64,000 nt of DNA from Epiperipatus broadwayi. Lineage: Eukaryota; Onychophora; Udeonychophora; Euonychophora; Peripatidae. The stretch covers positions 8,538,963-8,602,962 of the forward strand of contig JAQFVV010006208.1 of the NCBI GenBank assembly GCA_028023455.1, written 5' to 3'. Position numbers and translations under genes: made by a program. This document shows positions 11,005 to 22,046 of the stretch, piece by piece. The notes beneath the pieces are model-generated. The model had not been told where the DNA came from, searched no databases, and was given only the letters and a program-made list of their open reading frames with translations. Every line of letters begins with the position of its first letter. The first letter of the stretch is position 1.

Positions 11005-11363
11005 AATGTTTTGAATGCAATATAAAGACATTGGTTTATTAATTAGCATTTAAAAAACTCAAGGTTTTTATCAGCCAGTATCATAGATTTATTCTCCAAC
11101 TTTTAACCTGAATAATTATCAACTCGAGAATTTAAGTCTGTTTAAATACTTTGGTAGATTTATAATTAGAATGAAGAACTAGATGTTGAGTTGCAACACA
11201 GATGCCAATGCACAGGAATATTTCATCACAGAGAAATAACTGCTGCAACTATATCAGTTGTCTATGAAGCTGTTATTTTACTAATTTTTTGTATGGAAGG
11301 GAAATGTGGACAGCCTACTGGCACAACAAAATGGTATTAGAATGGTTTTATTTAAGAGTGTTC

Positions 11364-12023
11364 CCTCAGTGCCATCTCATTTTGCTGACCCACCTGATCA
11401 CACCCATGTTGGAAAGATAAATAATCACCAATATATGTATTTCATGCTAAACCAGCAATCATCAATTGGTCTAGATTACTATCTCCACACATATATACAA
11501 TCAGTGCTCAGCTTTATATTAAGATAGTCAATCTTCATACTTTAATGGACAGGCTTCAAACTACTTCAACGCGCAACTCTTCAGCCTTCCGTTTCATTTA
11601 AAATCTGATGACTGTACATGAGGGGTCAGTATGACTAATATATCAACATGGGTAGGATGACAACCTTGGCACTAACATGGGCTTTGAATGTTCCATCATC
11701 AGATTTTCAATGATACGGAAGGCTGAAGAGTTGTGGGTTGGAGTAGTTTGAAGCCTGTCCATTAAAGTATGAAGATTGGCTATCTTAATATAAACCTGAG
11801 CACTGATTGTATATATGTGTGGAGATAGTAATCTAGACCAACTGATGATTGCTGGTTTAGCATGAAATATATATATTGGTGATTATTTATCTTTTCAACA
11901 TGTGTGTAATCAGGTGGGTCAGCAATATGAGATGGCACTAAAAGTTGAGAGTCGTGTGAAAGTCTGAGTTTGAATCCCACATAGATTACATATAAAAATG
12001 CAGGTTTAGGCCTGTGCAATATA
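11364..12023. mobile_element. Family B palindromic dimer inserted into the LINE
   Basis: Two family B copies in opposite orientation (about 11364-11630 and 11640-12023) share GCCATCTCAT, GATAAATAATCACCAATAT, AATGGACAGGCTTC and the TCTGATGA region at the centre. The whole 660-bp unit is flanked by 12-bp direct repeats TTAAGAGTGTTC (11352-11363 and 12024-12035), so it went in as one piece. Short frames here (11306-11527, 11780-12019) are by-products of the repeat. Confidence 0.8.
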
Positions 12024-12479
12024 TTAAGAGTGTTCTGTAAAATTTTAAAAATTCAATGGCAAAATCAAAAAGCAAATCAATATATTCTTCAAGTTACTGG
12101 ATGAGATACTATATAATCAATATTGTAAAATTACACCTTTGTTGGGTTGGACATGTGAAAATATTGAATAATACAAGACTTCCTTCATAAAATGATGTTT
12201 TATGGTGAACTTGAGCATAATTTTCATGAACGAAATAGACCCCAAATACATTTATAAGTCTTATCTCAATGAAATTCTAAAGAAGTTCAACATCAACTGT
12301 TTTCCTTGGGAAGAAATGCCAGAGTATATATTACATTGGAGAGGTAAAATTAGCCATAATGTCGAAGTATTTCAGAGAGAAAAAAATTTCTGCTGAATAA
12401 ATTAAAAAACAACATTGTAAAATTTTAAGTAACCCCCAAAATAAACCAGCATGTTCTATATGGGGATATATTTGTGGTT

Positions 12480-13480
12480 CAGAAATTAATTTGTTTAGTC
12501 ACTGTAAGACTCATTTTTAGAGTAATTTTTCTCTCTTTGAAATTAAAATGGTCATACTCATTTCCGAGTGGCTGTTTATTTATTATCATTAGTATTATTG
12601 TAATAACACTTCCTTTTATTCCAACACGTACAAGCGGTATAATGTGAGTAAATTTGGGTGAGCATCGACTAATTTTGAACAATTGCATAAATTTGTTTGA
12701 TTAACTGAATCAAATGCCTTGATCGAATCAGTAAAAACAATATGTAAAAACACTCATTTGATACTTTTCTTCCATTTTCCTAGTAACAAAATCATGTCTG
12801 TAGTTGCATCTTGATTCTCAAACCATACTGAATCTCTGGTAACCATTCTCTTATAACTGGAGGCAACTTATTCAACAAATATCTTACACATATCTTTGCT
12901 ATAGTAAATACGTTTTCATAGTAATTACTGAATTCTTGTCTATTGCCTTTATTTTTAAAAATTACACCATAGAACCATCTTTAAGATTAGTCAGCACAAC
13001 TTCATAAGTCCACATGTTCTTAAAAAAAATTTTCAGTATCTTTAAAGCTAACATATTATAGTACTATACTTTAAAATCTCCAGATATTTTATCAAATGCT
13101 GTAGCCTTTCTATTTTAAGATTATAAAGTGCTGTTTTGGCTTTGTCACTATTCAAATGATGATCAAAATATGGTCATCATATAAAGGAGTGCTCTTACTG
13201 GATTTAATTGGATTGTAGTACTACTTCTTAAGACTATATATGGCTTTCAATGTATTAAAAATGAATCTAGAATAACCGTGATCAACAAATTTTAGTATCT
13301 CCTTTGCAATTTTAATTCACCAATCACTATTAAGTTTTCATGTCAGTTGTTGAACTTTTATCTTTATATTTTTGTGTTTATCTTTAAATGTATATTTATT
13401 ATTTGGAAGTAGAAAATGTCACATGTTTACTTTTAATCAGGTTCTTTTTAGTGAAACCAAGAATATATTTACTTATATCC
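12480..13480 (-). pseudogene. LINE reverse transcriptase fragment, minus strand
   Basis: Reverse-complement translation gives FFNTLKAIYSLKK-like linker (about 13230), KAKTALYNLK (about 13120), NKGNRQEFSNYYENVFTIAK (about 12940), ICVRYLLNKLPPVIREWL, PEIQYGLR, and further on LFKISRCSPKFTHIIPL (about 12640). These match the linker, fingers and palm of the same LINE class as 9418-12520. It meets that element tail to palm near 12500. Several stops and shifts; dead. Confidence 0.7.
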
Positions 13481-14825
13481 ATAATATCCTTCTTAAAAGA
13501 ATTACGTGTCACAATAATGTGAATTGAACATGAGAGAAATAATACAATATATATATATATATTGACCAGTTATTACTAAAATTTATTCTAGAAACTTTAA
13601 AATCAAAATTAGATCTACATGCAGTAAAATCTTTGATATAATTAGATATAAAATCCAATTACACAAATTACTACTTAGCACACGAATTAAATAAAACTAA
13701 ATATAAACTTATTATTATGAATATAATACATCGATAGTCTCAAATTGTAAGTGTACTCTAAATTACATATAATAAATTCCACTTATGTTTCTATTTTTAA
13801 AAATATATTATTTGTTTGAATGCAGATTAAAATATTCACATAATTGATTATTACTATTACAATTTGTAATAATTTGGCATTTATATGCCATTACTTTAAC
13901 ATAATTTAATTATTATTATTGATATTATTATTATTATTAACTCAATTTAATTAGCATTTTTAAATTAGGCACAATTAAAACATTATTCATTTTCATGGTC
14001 ATTTATATACTACTTCTCTGGAAATGAATTATCAAAGATACTGTCACTGTGTTATTAGGGTTGAACATCTTTCTTTTCTTTAACCAGCATACTTTTCACA
14101 TATTATTATATATATATATTTAATACATTAATTCGTCTTATGGTATGTGTTTCAAGAAAAAGTTAAATAGAATTCTCAACTTTTGCCAATACCATAGTTC
14201 AAAAGAATCAATACCTTTAACTATTTTTAGTATCCACTCATTGAGAATTTCAAAAAATACATAGCTTGAATATTATTTTAGTTTTTAAAGTTATGCTTTA
14301 TATCTAAAATTCTTTTCCAGTCTTTTAATAGCAATTCTGCCCAATATAATTTAATGGCAAATTTTTTGGCAATAGGACCCTTGGCAGATGATGAATAATC
14401 CAAGAAAGTAAAAACTGTTATCTACCTCTACAATAAAAATTTAAGTAATAGTTTTAACAAGGCTGTAAACCTTAGCAATGAGCTCTGAAAAAATCGTCAC
14501 TAGGGACCTCTGTAGGCCTTGTATTATCATTTGATTATAGTTACCATGGTCACATTGGATTTTTGAATCACTAAAAAAACAACAACTAATAAACAATGAA
14601 ACAATAGATTAAATGAAAAAGGGATCATCAGTTTAAATTTTTGTAGTACAATAACATGAAATGGTTGCGATAATTTTAAACAATCAATTCTTTGTATGTA
14701 TTTAAATAATCACGAGAACTAGTAAATAATTACTTCTTTGATTATGAACTCTATGGTAGGTTAGAGAATTACTATGCTGATCATTTGGGGATTAAATTTA
14801 AGTGACATTTAAAATTTTTTTCACA
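13481..14825. other. AT-rich DNA, no gene seen
   Basis: Contains TA repeats (about 13548-13561, 14105-14120) and ATT runs near 13910-13940. No reading frame with a recognisable domain. Confidence 0.55.
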
Positions 14826-15216
14826 TAACTAATAAAATACAATATAACAATTCATCAATTGCTAAAGCAGCAAATTATTAATATAAATAAAATAACTATT
14901 GCCAAGTGCTTTCAACTCCTACGAGTCCTTATCAAGGCAGTAAAAAACTTCTCTTTTCTCCTAAGCAATAAATTAAACATTTCGTTGCATTGTCCAGGAA
15001 CAACTAATCGAAAAACTGGTTAATTTAAAATTTTTTGATTAGTCGTTCCTGGCCAATGCAATGAAATGTTGAATTTATCACTTAGGAGAAAATAGGTTTT
15101 TTACTGCCTTGATAAGGACTCCTAGGAGTTGAAAGTGCTTGGCAATATTTATTTTATTTATTTTAATGATTCTCTGTTTTAGCAATTGACTAATTGTTAT
15201 ATTGTATTTTATAAGT
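14826..15216. repeat. Palindromic repeat with hammerhead-like core words
   Basis: Arms of about 180 bp: left AATAAAATACAATATAAC to AGGAACAACTAATCGAAA, right GATTAGTCGTTCCTGGCC to GTTATATTGTATTTTATAAG. Each arm contains TTGATAA, GGACTCC-TA-GGAGTT (a 6-bp hairpin) and GAAAG, which looks like a decayed CUGANGA-stem II-GAAA order, but no GUC follows. No coding. Confidence 0.75.
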
Positions 15217-15660
15217 TGTATTAACAGAAGTATTATATTGATTTCATATAACTAAGAATTTCTAATTAAACTCATAACCAACCAATCTAGCACCCAATTA
15301 TTGGCAGATTTATAGGTATATGGCTAGTTTACAGATATCATAATTGGTCATATTGTGAATGTAGAGCTTTTAGTTGTTGGCTCTTAACTAAACCAATTAG
15401 CACCCAATTATTGACTGGTGAATATGTCTATGATTAGTTTTATACAGAAAATAAAAGATCCCAGTTAATTGGATGAACATTAATGCTATCTTCATTGTTG
15501 ATCATATTCCAGTGAATGCAGAATTCATGGCATTACCTTTATTTTTTTTAATTAATCATAGGTAATTAGATACAAAGTTGACTCTAACCTTTTCATAAAT
15601 AATATTAAGTAATTATTCTTGTGTGATGTCTAGTAATTAATTGTAATATTATCTAATTGT
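15217..15660. repeat. Local direct repeat
   Basis: Two imperfect copies of about 110 bp: CCAATCTAGCACCCAATTAT (about 15281) and CCAATTAGCACCCAATTATT (about 15395), each followed by a TAT-GCTAGTTT-like end. Nothing else seen. Confidence 0.45.
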
Positions 15661-15732
15661 CGATACTACTACTACCACCACTACTATTATTACCGCCGCC
15701 GCCGCCGCCACCACCACCACTACTACTATTAC
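15661..15732. repeat. Compound trinucleotide microsatellite
   Basis: Runs of ACT, ACC, ATT, CCG and CCA units follow each other, with a (CCG)-rich core of five to six units, unusual in such AT-rich surroundings. Confidence 0.9.
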
Positions 15733-16722
15733 TTCTTCTTTTCATATTCATATAATCTTGATAGTGAAGACTAATTGTTTACTTGGTGTATGTATCTTTT
15801 TCTTCCTTTTAAATACATTGAAGCTTGCTTATTGATGTCTTTGTTTAAAAAATAATACTTCATAAAAGTCTTTTTATTATTCTATTTTAGTAATCAATTT
15901 TATAATAAAGCAACTAACTACAATAATCTAAATTCAGGTTGTTTAAATTATTACTAACCGTGAAGAAAAAAAAACATGTCAAAAGTTTGATAAAGTTGTT
16001 ATTACTACAGTGTGAGAATGTCTAAACGTGTAATCATGTTTTTCTTTCATCTTGAGTCAAATAAAGTAAAATAAAACTAAAACTATGGTTAATATATGGA
16101 CATTTCTCAGATAAAGGGAAACTCGAGCTGTTTGCAAATAAAATTGAAAAGAAAAAAAGTTCATATAATGTATTTAATTTCCTTTTCATATACAACATTT
16201 TAATACAAATAATATAAAGGTTAATTGGTAAAGGTTTTATGAGTAAAAGGAAATACAAGTATATCTAAATCATGTAACTAAAAAATATAATATTAAATAG
16301 AATTGTCTATTCAAGTTCTCTTCGGGATGACTAAATAATCCGAATGCTTTCCTATATCTAGTAACTAATTTAATTAGGGCTACATTATAAAGTAATGCAT
16401 TATTAAAATGCACAATTTATTTTAAAGTGTGCTTATTTTCAGATTCAATAATATACATGTCTTCTCTGCCCATTTTTGTTTTAGACTTTTTTCAATATAT
16501 ATATTGCCAGCAAAAAAATGTATAGCGAGATTGAAAAATATTTAATGGATTCATTGAAGAAAATGGTCATAATTTGTGAGTTGGGTGATTAGATAAATGC
16601 AACCATACACGATAATGCAAAGCCAGAAAGACAAAAGCTATTTTAAAAAATGAATATTAACAATTGATATATCTACACTTTAAGAATATCCAATGAATTT
16701 AAACTAGTACTTGCAAATTATC
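15733..16722. other. AT-rich DNA, no gene seen
   Basis: A 74-codon minus-strand frame (16034-16258) has no recognisable domain. No repeat family identified. Confidence 0.5.
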
Positions 16723-17118
16723 TTAATAATTTTTATTGGTCATTCATTAGACTAGAGATTATCCAATAATAAATAATATTTCTGTTGTGGAATTTTCACA
16801 ACACTACTCTCACGAAAGTAGGGACTGGTTTGTATCTGCTTTTAACACCTTGTGGAGTTATGTAATCATAAACATATCACGAAAGACGTGAAAAAAATCT
16901 CTGATCCCCAAGTGTATTGAACCATCTTGGGAATCATAGATATTTTCCACATGCCCTTGGTCATATGTTTATGATTACATCCATCCACAAGATGTTAAAA
17001 GCCGATAGAAACCAGTTCCTACCTTGCGTGAGAGTAGTGTAGTGAAAATTTCACTAAAGAAATATTATTCAATATTGGATAATCTCTAGGCTAATAAATG
17101 ACTAATAAAAATTATTAA
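16723..17118. repeat. Palindromic repeat (family E)
   Basis: Arms 16723-16865 and 16975-17118: TTTTTATTGGTCATTCATTA and TAATAAATGACTAATAAAAA at the ends; CACAACACTACTCTCACG mirrored by GTGAGAGTAGTGTAGTG inside. The outer end words (ACTAGAGATTATC) recur in family G. Fragments at 17150-17300 and 17323-17420 repeat the inner part. Confidence 0.75.
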
Positions 17119-17870
17119 TATATGTTCATTAAGTAATTTGTGTCAAAGTTGTGAGGGCATTATATTTGACACTTGTCAATTAAACTATAATAATTAGCTA
17201 TCTATATATATATACTGAACAATGATAAAGATATGTGTAAGATATTGTGATCTGGCCAAATGATGAGTGCTGGTTCAGCCAAAAATGTGCATAGAGATTT
17301 TTTTCAGATGTCTGTTAATCCCTTCACAAGATGTTAAAAGTGGATAGAAATGAGTCCCTACCTTGTGTGAGGGCAGTTGTAGTGAAAATTTCATTACAGA
17401 AATAGTATTCAGTACTTGCAAATTGTTTTAAAATATTAGCCAACTTTAATGATGTACCCAGTTTGAAAACAAGTGAATAAAAAATAACTCATTCCCTACT
17501 AAAAACTACTACACAAAAAATAGCAATTTATTAATAAATTTTTAATTGAGGCATGACAATATATATAAAAAGAAAGATATATGAAAATAACTAAAAACAA
17601 ATTATTGAGGAAAATCTTGAATATTTGGAATTCTGTAAAATGGGTTGAAAATAATTAACTGATTATACAAATAAATATAAATTTAAAAAGAAAGGTACAA
17701 AGAGATCAGAAATCTTTAAAAAAAAACATTATATAACTAATAAAAGGAAAAGATGGCACTATTCCTAAAAAGAGAAATAACATTTGGAAATGTATTGAAG
17801 AGTCCTAGAAAGAACAATATAGTTCTAAAAACAAAATTATAACAAATATGGTGGATTCAGTCTATTCTTT
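17119..17870. other. Repeat fragments then AT-rich DNA
   Basis: 17150-17300 is a family G piece (CCAAATGATGAGTGCTGGTT); 17323-17420 repeats part of the family E arm (AGATGTTAAAAGTGGATAG). From 17421 to 17870 nothing is recognised. Confidence 0.5.
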
Positions 17871-17879
17871 ATCCTCTAG

Positions 17880-18110
17880 TCAACACTTTTTTACAGTTTA
17901 CAGTTTTGATTGCCCCAATAATCTTCTTCAGAACTTTATATCTCCTAGCCTTAACTCTAAATTCAAATTGCCACCTTTTTTACAGTTTCGATTGCCCCAG
18001 CAATCTTCTTCAGAACTTTATATCTCCTAGTCTCAATCGAAACTATAAACTGTACAAAAGGGTGGTAAATAAAGCATTGTGTAACAGTAGTAAAGTGAAT
18101 GGACATTTTA
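17880..18110. repeat. Tandem copies of a TTCGATTGCC...CTTCAGAA domain
   Basis: On the minus strand, two copies of GTTCTGAAGAAGATT, GCTGGGGCAATC, GAAACTGTAAAAAA, the first slightly decayed. GATTGC and GCAATC form a hairpin between CTGAAGA and GAAAC. The same domain is at 39075-39240. Short reading frames across it are by-products. Confidence 0.75.
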
Positions 18111-18629
18111 GTATTATATGGAATTCATAAGAAATTTGATCACCAGAATTGTGATCACCAGAATCAATCCTGGAACTTTCCAATCTCAAGTTGAATACTC
18201 TGAAAACTATGCCTAACCAAAATGCCATTTCCAAAGTTAATAAATAAGATTTACAAATCTTTACTTAGTTTCTAAGACAATAATATAGCTCAAATTTTTA
18301 TATAAAATATTATTATTTTGGCTAGCCACCTCATAACGCTTTCTACAAAATATTTTATATCAAAAATATACTCTCATTTTATGTCCATATAGGATTTAAA
18401 AAGGGAAGATGCGAAGGAAGGAGGAGTGGGGCTTTAACAAGCTTAAAAAGGCTTTTATTTTACTTATTTAAAGTACTAATTGGTTCATTTATACATTTTC
18501 AAGAAATTATTCTTATTCTAATAGTAAGAAAGGAAAGAGACGTGTATACGCTAATTTGCACATAGATTGCATATCATTATTCAAAAAGCTTTGATTGAAA
18601 ACCATTTTTGGATTCAGAAAATTTACAGA
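18111..18629. other. No gene recognised
   Basis: A short TGATCACCAGAATTGTGATCA hairpin is near 18138-18160; otherwise AT-rich sequence with no domain-bearing frame. Confidence 0.45.
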
Positions 18630-18970
18630 AATAATTAGAGTTATTGAAATTCATACTTGTAAATATAGGGGCTTTAAACTCAGACTTTCAATCACCTTTC
18701 AACTATTCACACTATCTCATATCACTGATACACATGATCACATACATGTAGAAAAGATCAATAATCAACAATACACATATTTCATGCTGGACCTGCAATC
18801 ATCAGTTGGTCCAGATTATCATCTCTCCCACATACATATAATCAGTTCTCAGATTATATTAAGATAGCAAATTCTCACACTATAATGGACAGGCTTCAAT
18901 CTCCTACAACCTCTAACTCTTCAGTCACCCATACGATTGAAAATCTAATGATGGAAAGCTAAAATCCCAT
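18630..18970. repeat. Family B repeat
   Basis: GGGGCTTTAAACTCAGACTT, ATCTCATATCACTGATACAC, ACCTGCAATCATCAGTTGG, TAATGGACAGGCTTCAATC and AAAATCTAATGATGGAAAGC in order. The 90-codon plus-strand frame here is a repeat by-product. Confidence 0.75.
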
Positions 18971-19018
18971 GCTATAAGGAGTGCCTGTATTTCAAATATT
19001 GAAATACATACTATAATT

Positions 19019-19645
19019 ATAATGAAATTAAGGTGGAAGTACTGAAAAACCCTAGTGAGCTGTATGTAAACTAATTGTCAGTCACTGTACATGTAGAATG
19101 AGACCACCTACATTTTAGCTTTGATCGTACGTAAGCATACCATTTACTAATGTACTTACACACAAAGCATGGTTTATATATACTAACACAATTTCAAGAC
19201 AACTGTAAGCTATTCGGAAATCATGATGAAAAATCAAAGGGAAAGGCTAAGCCTCATATTTAACAACGTCTTAATATTAAATTCATATTCCGTCAATAGA
19301 TGTAAATATAACTTTTTGATAGCTTGAATTAGTTAAAAATAACTGAAGATTAATTTAATAATAAGAAGTTATTAAAAGACTAAGCCTTTTCCTCTGATTG
19401 GTTATAAATGCTTCAGAAAAGCTTATAGTTGTCTTGAAATTACGTTAGTCTACACAAATCACGCTCTGTGCGTAAGTACATCAGAAAATGATATGCTTAA
19501 ACACAAGGAAAGCTAAAGTGTAGAAAGGCTCATTCTACATTTACGTTTGCTGTCAGTTAGTTTGCATATAGCTCAAAAGAGGGTTTCAGTACTACCACAT
19601 TAATTTCATCTATATTCAAGCTATCAAAAAATTATATTTACAATG
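19019..19645. repeat. Large palindrome, arms about 240 bp
   Basis: Left arm 19019-19260 starts AATGAAATTAAGGTGGAAGT; right arm 19375-19610 ends AGTACTACCACATTAATTTC. Shared inner words include CTACATTTTAGCTTT and CAATTTCAAGACAACT. A further inverted pair (TTTTTGATAGCTTGAA at about 19315, TTCAAGCTATCAAAAA at about 19617) extends it. No coding. Confidence 0.8.
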
Positions 19646-19783
19646 GTAAAATGAAAATTGTTTATAAATTAAACTTCGTTTAATAGTTTATTTTAATTGT
19701 AACTTATCAGCAAATATGCATAAAAATAATTAATTTAATAAATAAATTTGAATTTATTATTTAAATTTATATTGTATTTACTT

Positions 19784-19873
19784 TTTTTTCATATATCAAA
19801 TGCGTTGACCGGGAAGCGAACCCGGGCCAGCTGTTTGGAAGGCAGCTATGCTAACCAAATAAGCCACCACTAC
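19784..19873 (-). mobile_element. Short tRNA-Gly-like SINE with 13-bp target duplication
   Basis: Minus strand: GTAGTGGTGGCTTATTTGG, TTAGCATAGCTGCCTTCC, AAACAGCTGGCCCGGG, TTCGCTTCCCGGTCAACGCA, with a TCC anticodon and good TpsiC arm, followed by an A tail (the T run at 19781-19789). Flanked by ATTGTATTTACTT (19771-19783 and 19874-19886). The D arm is altered, so this is a SINE, not a working tRNA gene. Confidence 0.85.
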
Positions 19874-19886
19874 ATTGTATTTACTT

Positions 19887-20565
19887 GAATTATAATTAAA
19901 GTGGTTTTTCAAAAGTGACCAGTAAAAAGACATGTTTTAAAAGTATTTCTATATTGTAGTTAATATCGGTTTTTTTTTTTAAAAAAATGTTTTAAATGTG
20001 AAAAAAAATCTATATTTTCCTTTTACATTTTGTACACAATTGAGATTCAATAAAAACTGCCATGATTTTTTTAACAATTTATCTTTTTGCAAAAGAAAAG
20101 CAAAACAACAATAAATAGGGAAAAAAAATAATTTTTTAATACTCAATGCAATTACTAGATGCGCTGCAAACGCTCTAAGGTTGACCCAAGATTGATGAAA
20201 ATTCAAATAACTTTTAATTTTACAAACATATTTTTTTTTCTATCCACTGTGTGTAAATTTATTTTGCTAATAATACTATAAACCCTATACAAGTCTATGC
20301 TTATTTTTATAAAAGTGTAACATTTTTGTTTATCAGATAATAATTTACTTCGTTTTTTTTTTTTTATTTCCTTGTTTAATATGTAAATCAGTATATCTCA
20401 ATCTTTTCTTTTCCCACTTAATAATGTGTCTTTTTTTAAAAAAAATTAAGTGTTCTTTATTTTTGAATCCTTCCCTCCTACTAAAACAAGATTAAGATTT
20501 AAAAAAAAGTAAAATACTCGGCTAATTGCAATTAAGTTTATTAATTAGAAAATACATTAAGTAAC
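19887..20565. other. AT-rich DNA, no gene seen
   Basis: Many poly-T and poly-A runs. The 75-codon minus-strand frame (19979-20206) has no recognisable domain. Confidence 0.5.
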
Positions 20566-21335
20566 CTCAGTTCCACCACACATTCTTATAAATTCATATA
20601 AATAAAGGTACAACAAGAATTTATAAGAATGAATTCATATAAATAAAGGTACAATAAGTCAAGCGTTGGTTAGCCGAGAGGTCATCTTACCCGCCTTGCA
20701 AGCAAGTAGTTGGTTGCAGACGGGTGTGGGTTCGCGTCCTGGCCGATGCTATGACATATAAAGGTACAATAAAAGACAAATGACCTCCAAGATGGATTTC
20801 GTGCCGAACCAGCACTCATCAGTTGGTCCAAGTCACCGTCTCTCATATTTATCTCTATTATATGAAAAATATTTATCTATATTAAATCATTACATTGTGA
20901 ATTACAAGTGCCAAATTAACTCACCCCACATCTTTGACACCATCCACTTTAGATAAATACAGTAATGATCATTACTAATCATTTACTAAACTAGAGATTA
21001 TCTCTAGCATAGATATAAACGTTAAAACTCAATTAACGATTAGTGTATCTGATTTTTTAAAATTAAGCACACACACACACTTGGAGTTTTCACATTTCTT
21101 TTTCCCCATGTGTAATATCTTTATAAATATATTAAATAACTTTAGTATGACCACATATTTTTTTAAATTCATATGAATGAAGATACAGTAAAAGACAAAT
21201 GACGAAATGCATCTTGGGAATCATTTATCTTTTATTGTATCTTTATGCTAAAGACAATCTATATTTATCTAAAGTGGATGGTGTTAAAGATGTGGGTTGA
21301 GTTAGTTTGATACTTGTAATTCAAAATGAAATTAA
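20566..21335. repeat. Family G palindrome, about 770 bp
   Basis: Left end GTAACCTCAGTTCCACCAC and AAGGTACAATAAAAGACAAA; right part AGATACAGTAAAAGACAAAT and AACTTTAGTATGACCACA run the mirrored way around a centre near 21000-21100 with a CA run. Contains CCGAACCAGCACTCATCAG. The tRNA-like SINE at 20658 has inserted in the left arm. Confidence 0.65.
20658..20758 (+). mobile_element. Short tRNA-like SINE with 15-bp target duplication
   Basis: GTCAAGCGTTGGTTAGCCG, AGAGGTCATCTTACCCGCC, TTGCAAGCAAGTAGTTGG, TTGCAGACGGGTGTGGG, TTCGCGTCCTGGCCGATGC, TATGACAT. This subtype has a longer variable arm than the Gly-like ones. Exact repeats ATAAAGGTACAATAA flank it (20643-20657, 20759-20773). Same subtype at 57359-57463. 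Confidence 0.85.
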
Positions 21336-21539
21336 TTAAAAAATACATAACTGGTTTTTTAAATTTTTTTCATTTGTAAATAAAATTAATTTACAAATAA
21401 ATGTGTATTATAGATATATTTACCTATAAAGTATACATATGTTTAAAAACATGTATGTATAGTATATATTTAGAATTCATGTATTGTTAAAATTGTATAT
21501 ATTACAGAGTTCACTACAATTTTACAAAATTTGCTATAG
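21336..21539. other. AT-rich spacer
   Basis: TA-rich sequence with ATGTATG words; no feature recognised. Confidence 0.4.
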
Positions 21540-21830
21540 ATAAATGCCACTAAGAGAAAGCATTTTAAAAAAATCTCTATCTAGAAATTATCCCTATCCT
21601 CAGACCAGTTTCATGCTTTTGGCATTCGTCAGTGAGGCGCTAGAATATTCCAGACACCAGAGCCAAAATACCAACTCAAAGCCAGCACTTACCTGATAGT
21701 TAACTTTAAAGTAAACAATCTGAAATGTTCAGACGTCTAGATATCTTCAAACTTAACTAGTCAACTTAAATAGCTATATGAGACTGAGAATTCTTCATCC
21801 ATACTATATATTAATAGCTACTAGAATAGC
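21540..21830. mobile_element. Hammerhead-bearing repeat, family D relative
   Basis: Shares with family D (43505-43855) the order hammerhead, CCAACTCAAAGCCAGCACTT, AACAATCTGAAATGTTCAGA, CAAACTTAACTAGTCAACTT and AAATAGCTATATGAGACTGA. Single orientation here, with no second arm. Confidence 0.7.
21597..21637 (-). ncRNA. Hammerhead ribozyme motif
   Basis: Minus strand: CCTCA, CTGACGA, ATGC-CAAAA-GCAT (4-bp stem II), GAAAC, TG, GTC, TGAGG. Five Watson-Crick stem I pairs (CCTCA/TGAGG). All catalytic-core nucleotides are present. Stem III ACUGGU can pair with a second copy through G-U pairs. Confidence 0.8.
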
Positions 21831-22046
21831 TTTTGACCTTCAAGATAACTTCTATAATGTAAATGAGGTATGTCTCTTTGACAAAGTTCATGTTCAAATT
21901 TTTTATAAAATATTTTTTATGAAGTTTGTTACTATTCATTCACTTTACAAATCCAGGCTGACAATAACATGCCTTTTCAACAGTAGATTCAATCCAGTTC
22001 TCTAAAAGCAAATTGATTAAACTTATGGAGCATTCTTAAATAAAAA

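Larger units (their letters stand above)
9418..12520 (+). mobile_element. Non-LTR retrotransposon (LINE), decayed, with three nested insertions
   Basis: The reverse transcriptase is readable in pieces. Fingers: EVKTALCNLKNGKAANPDEF and a KVFSRISLNRLI-like segment before 9735. Palm: VFIDLNKAFNKTVDELFKI and NLKQG-VFALTLSSI at about 10490-10690. A YVDHH in place of FADD follows near 10830. Later: VVYEAVILLIFCMEGK at about 11265, GWTCENIE near 12140, KSYLNEILKKFNINCFPWEE near 12260, and a zinc-knuckle-like CSIWGYICGSEINLFSHC up to a stop at 12518-12520. Many stops and shifts. It is interrupted by a SINE pair, a tRNA-like SINE and a family B palindrome, all younger. The endonuclease end is not seen. 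Confidence 0.8.

Noticed and set aside
17880-18110. Complete hammerhead in the CTGAAGAAG/CGAAAC domain
   Set aside because: After GAAAC comes TGTAAAAAA; no UH cleavage strand or stem I partner.
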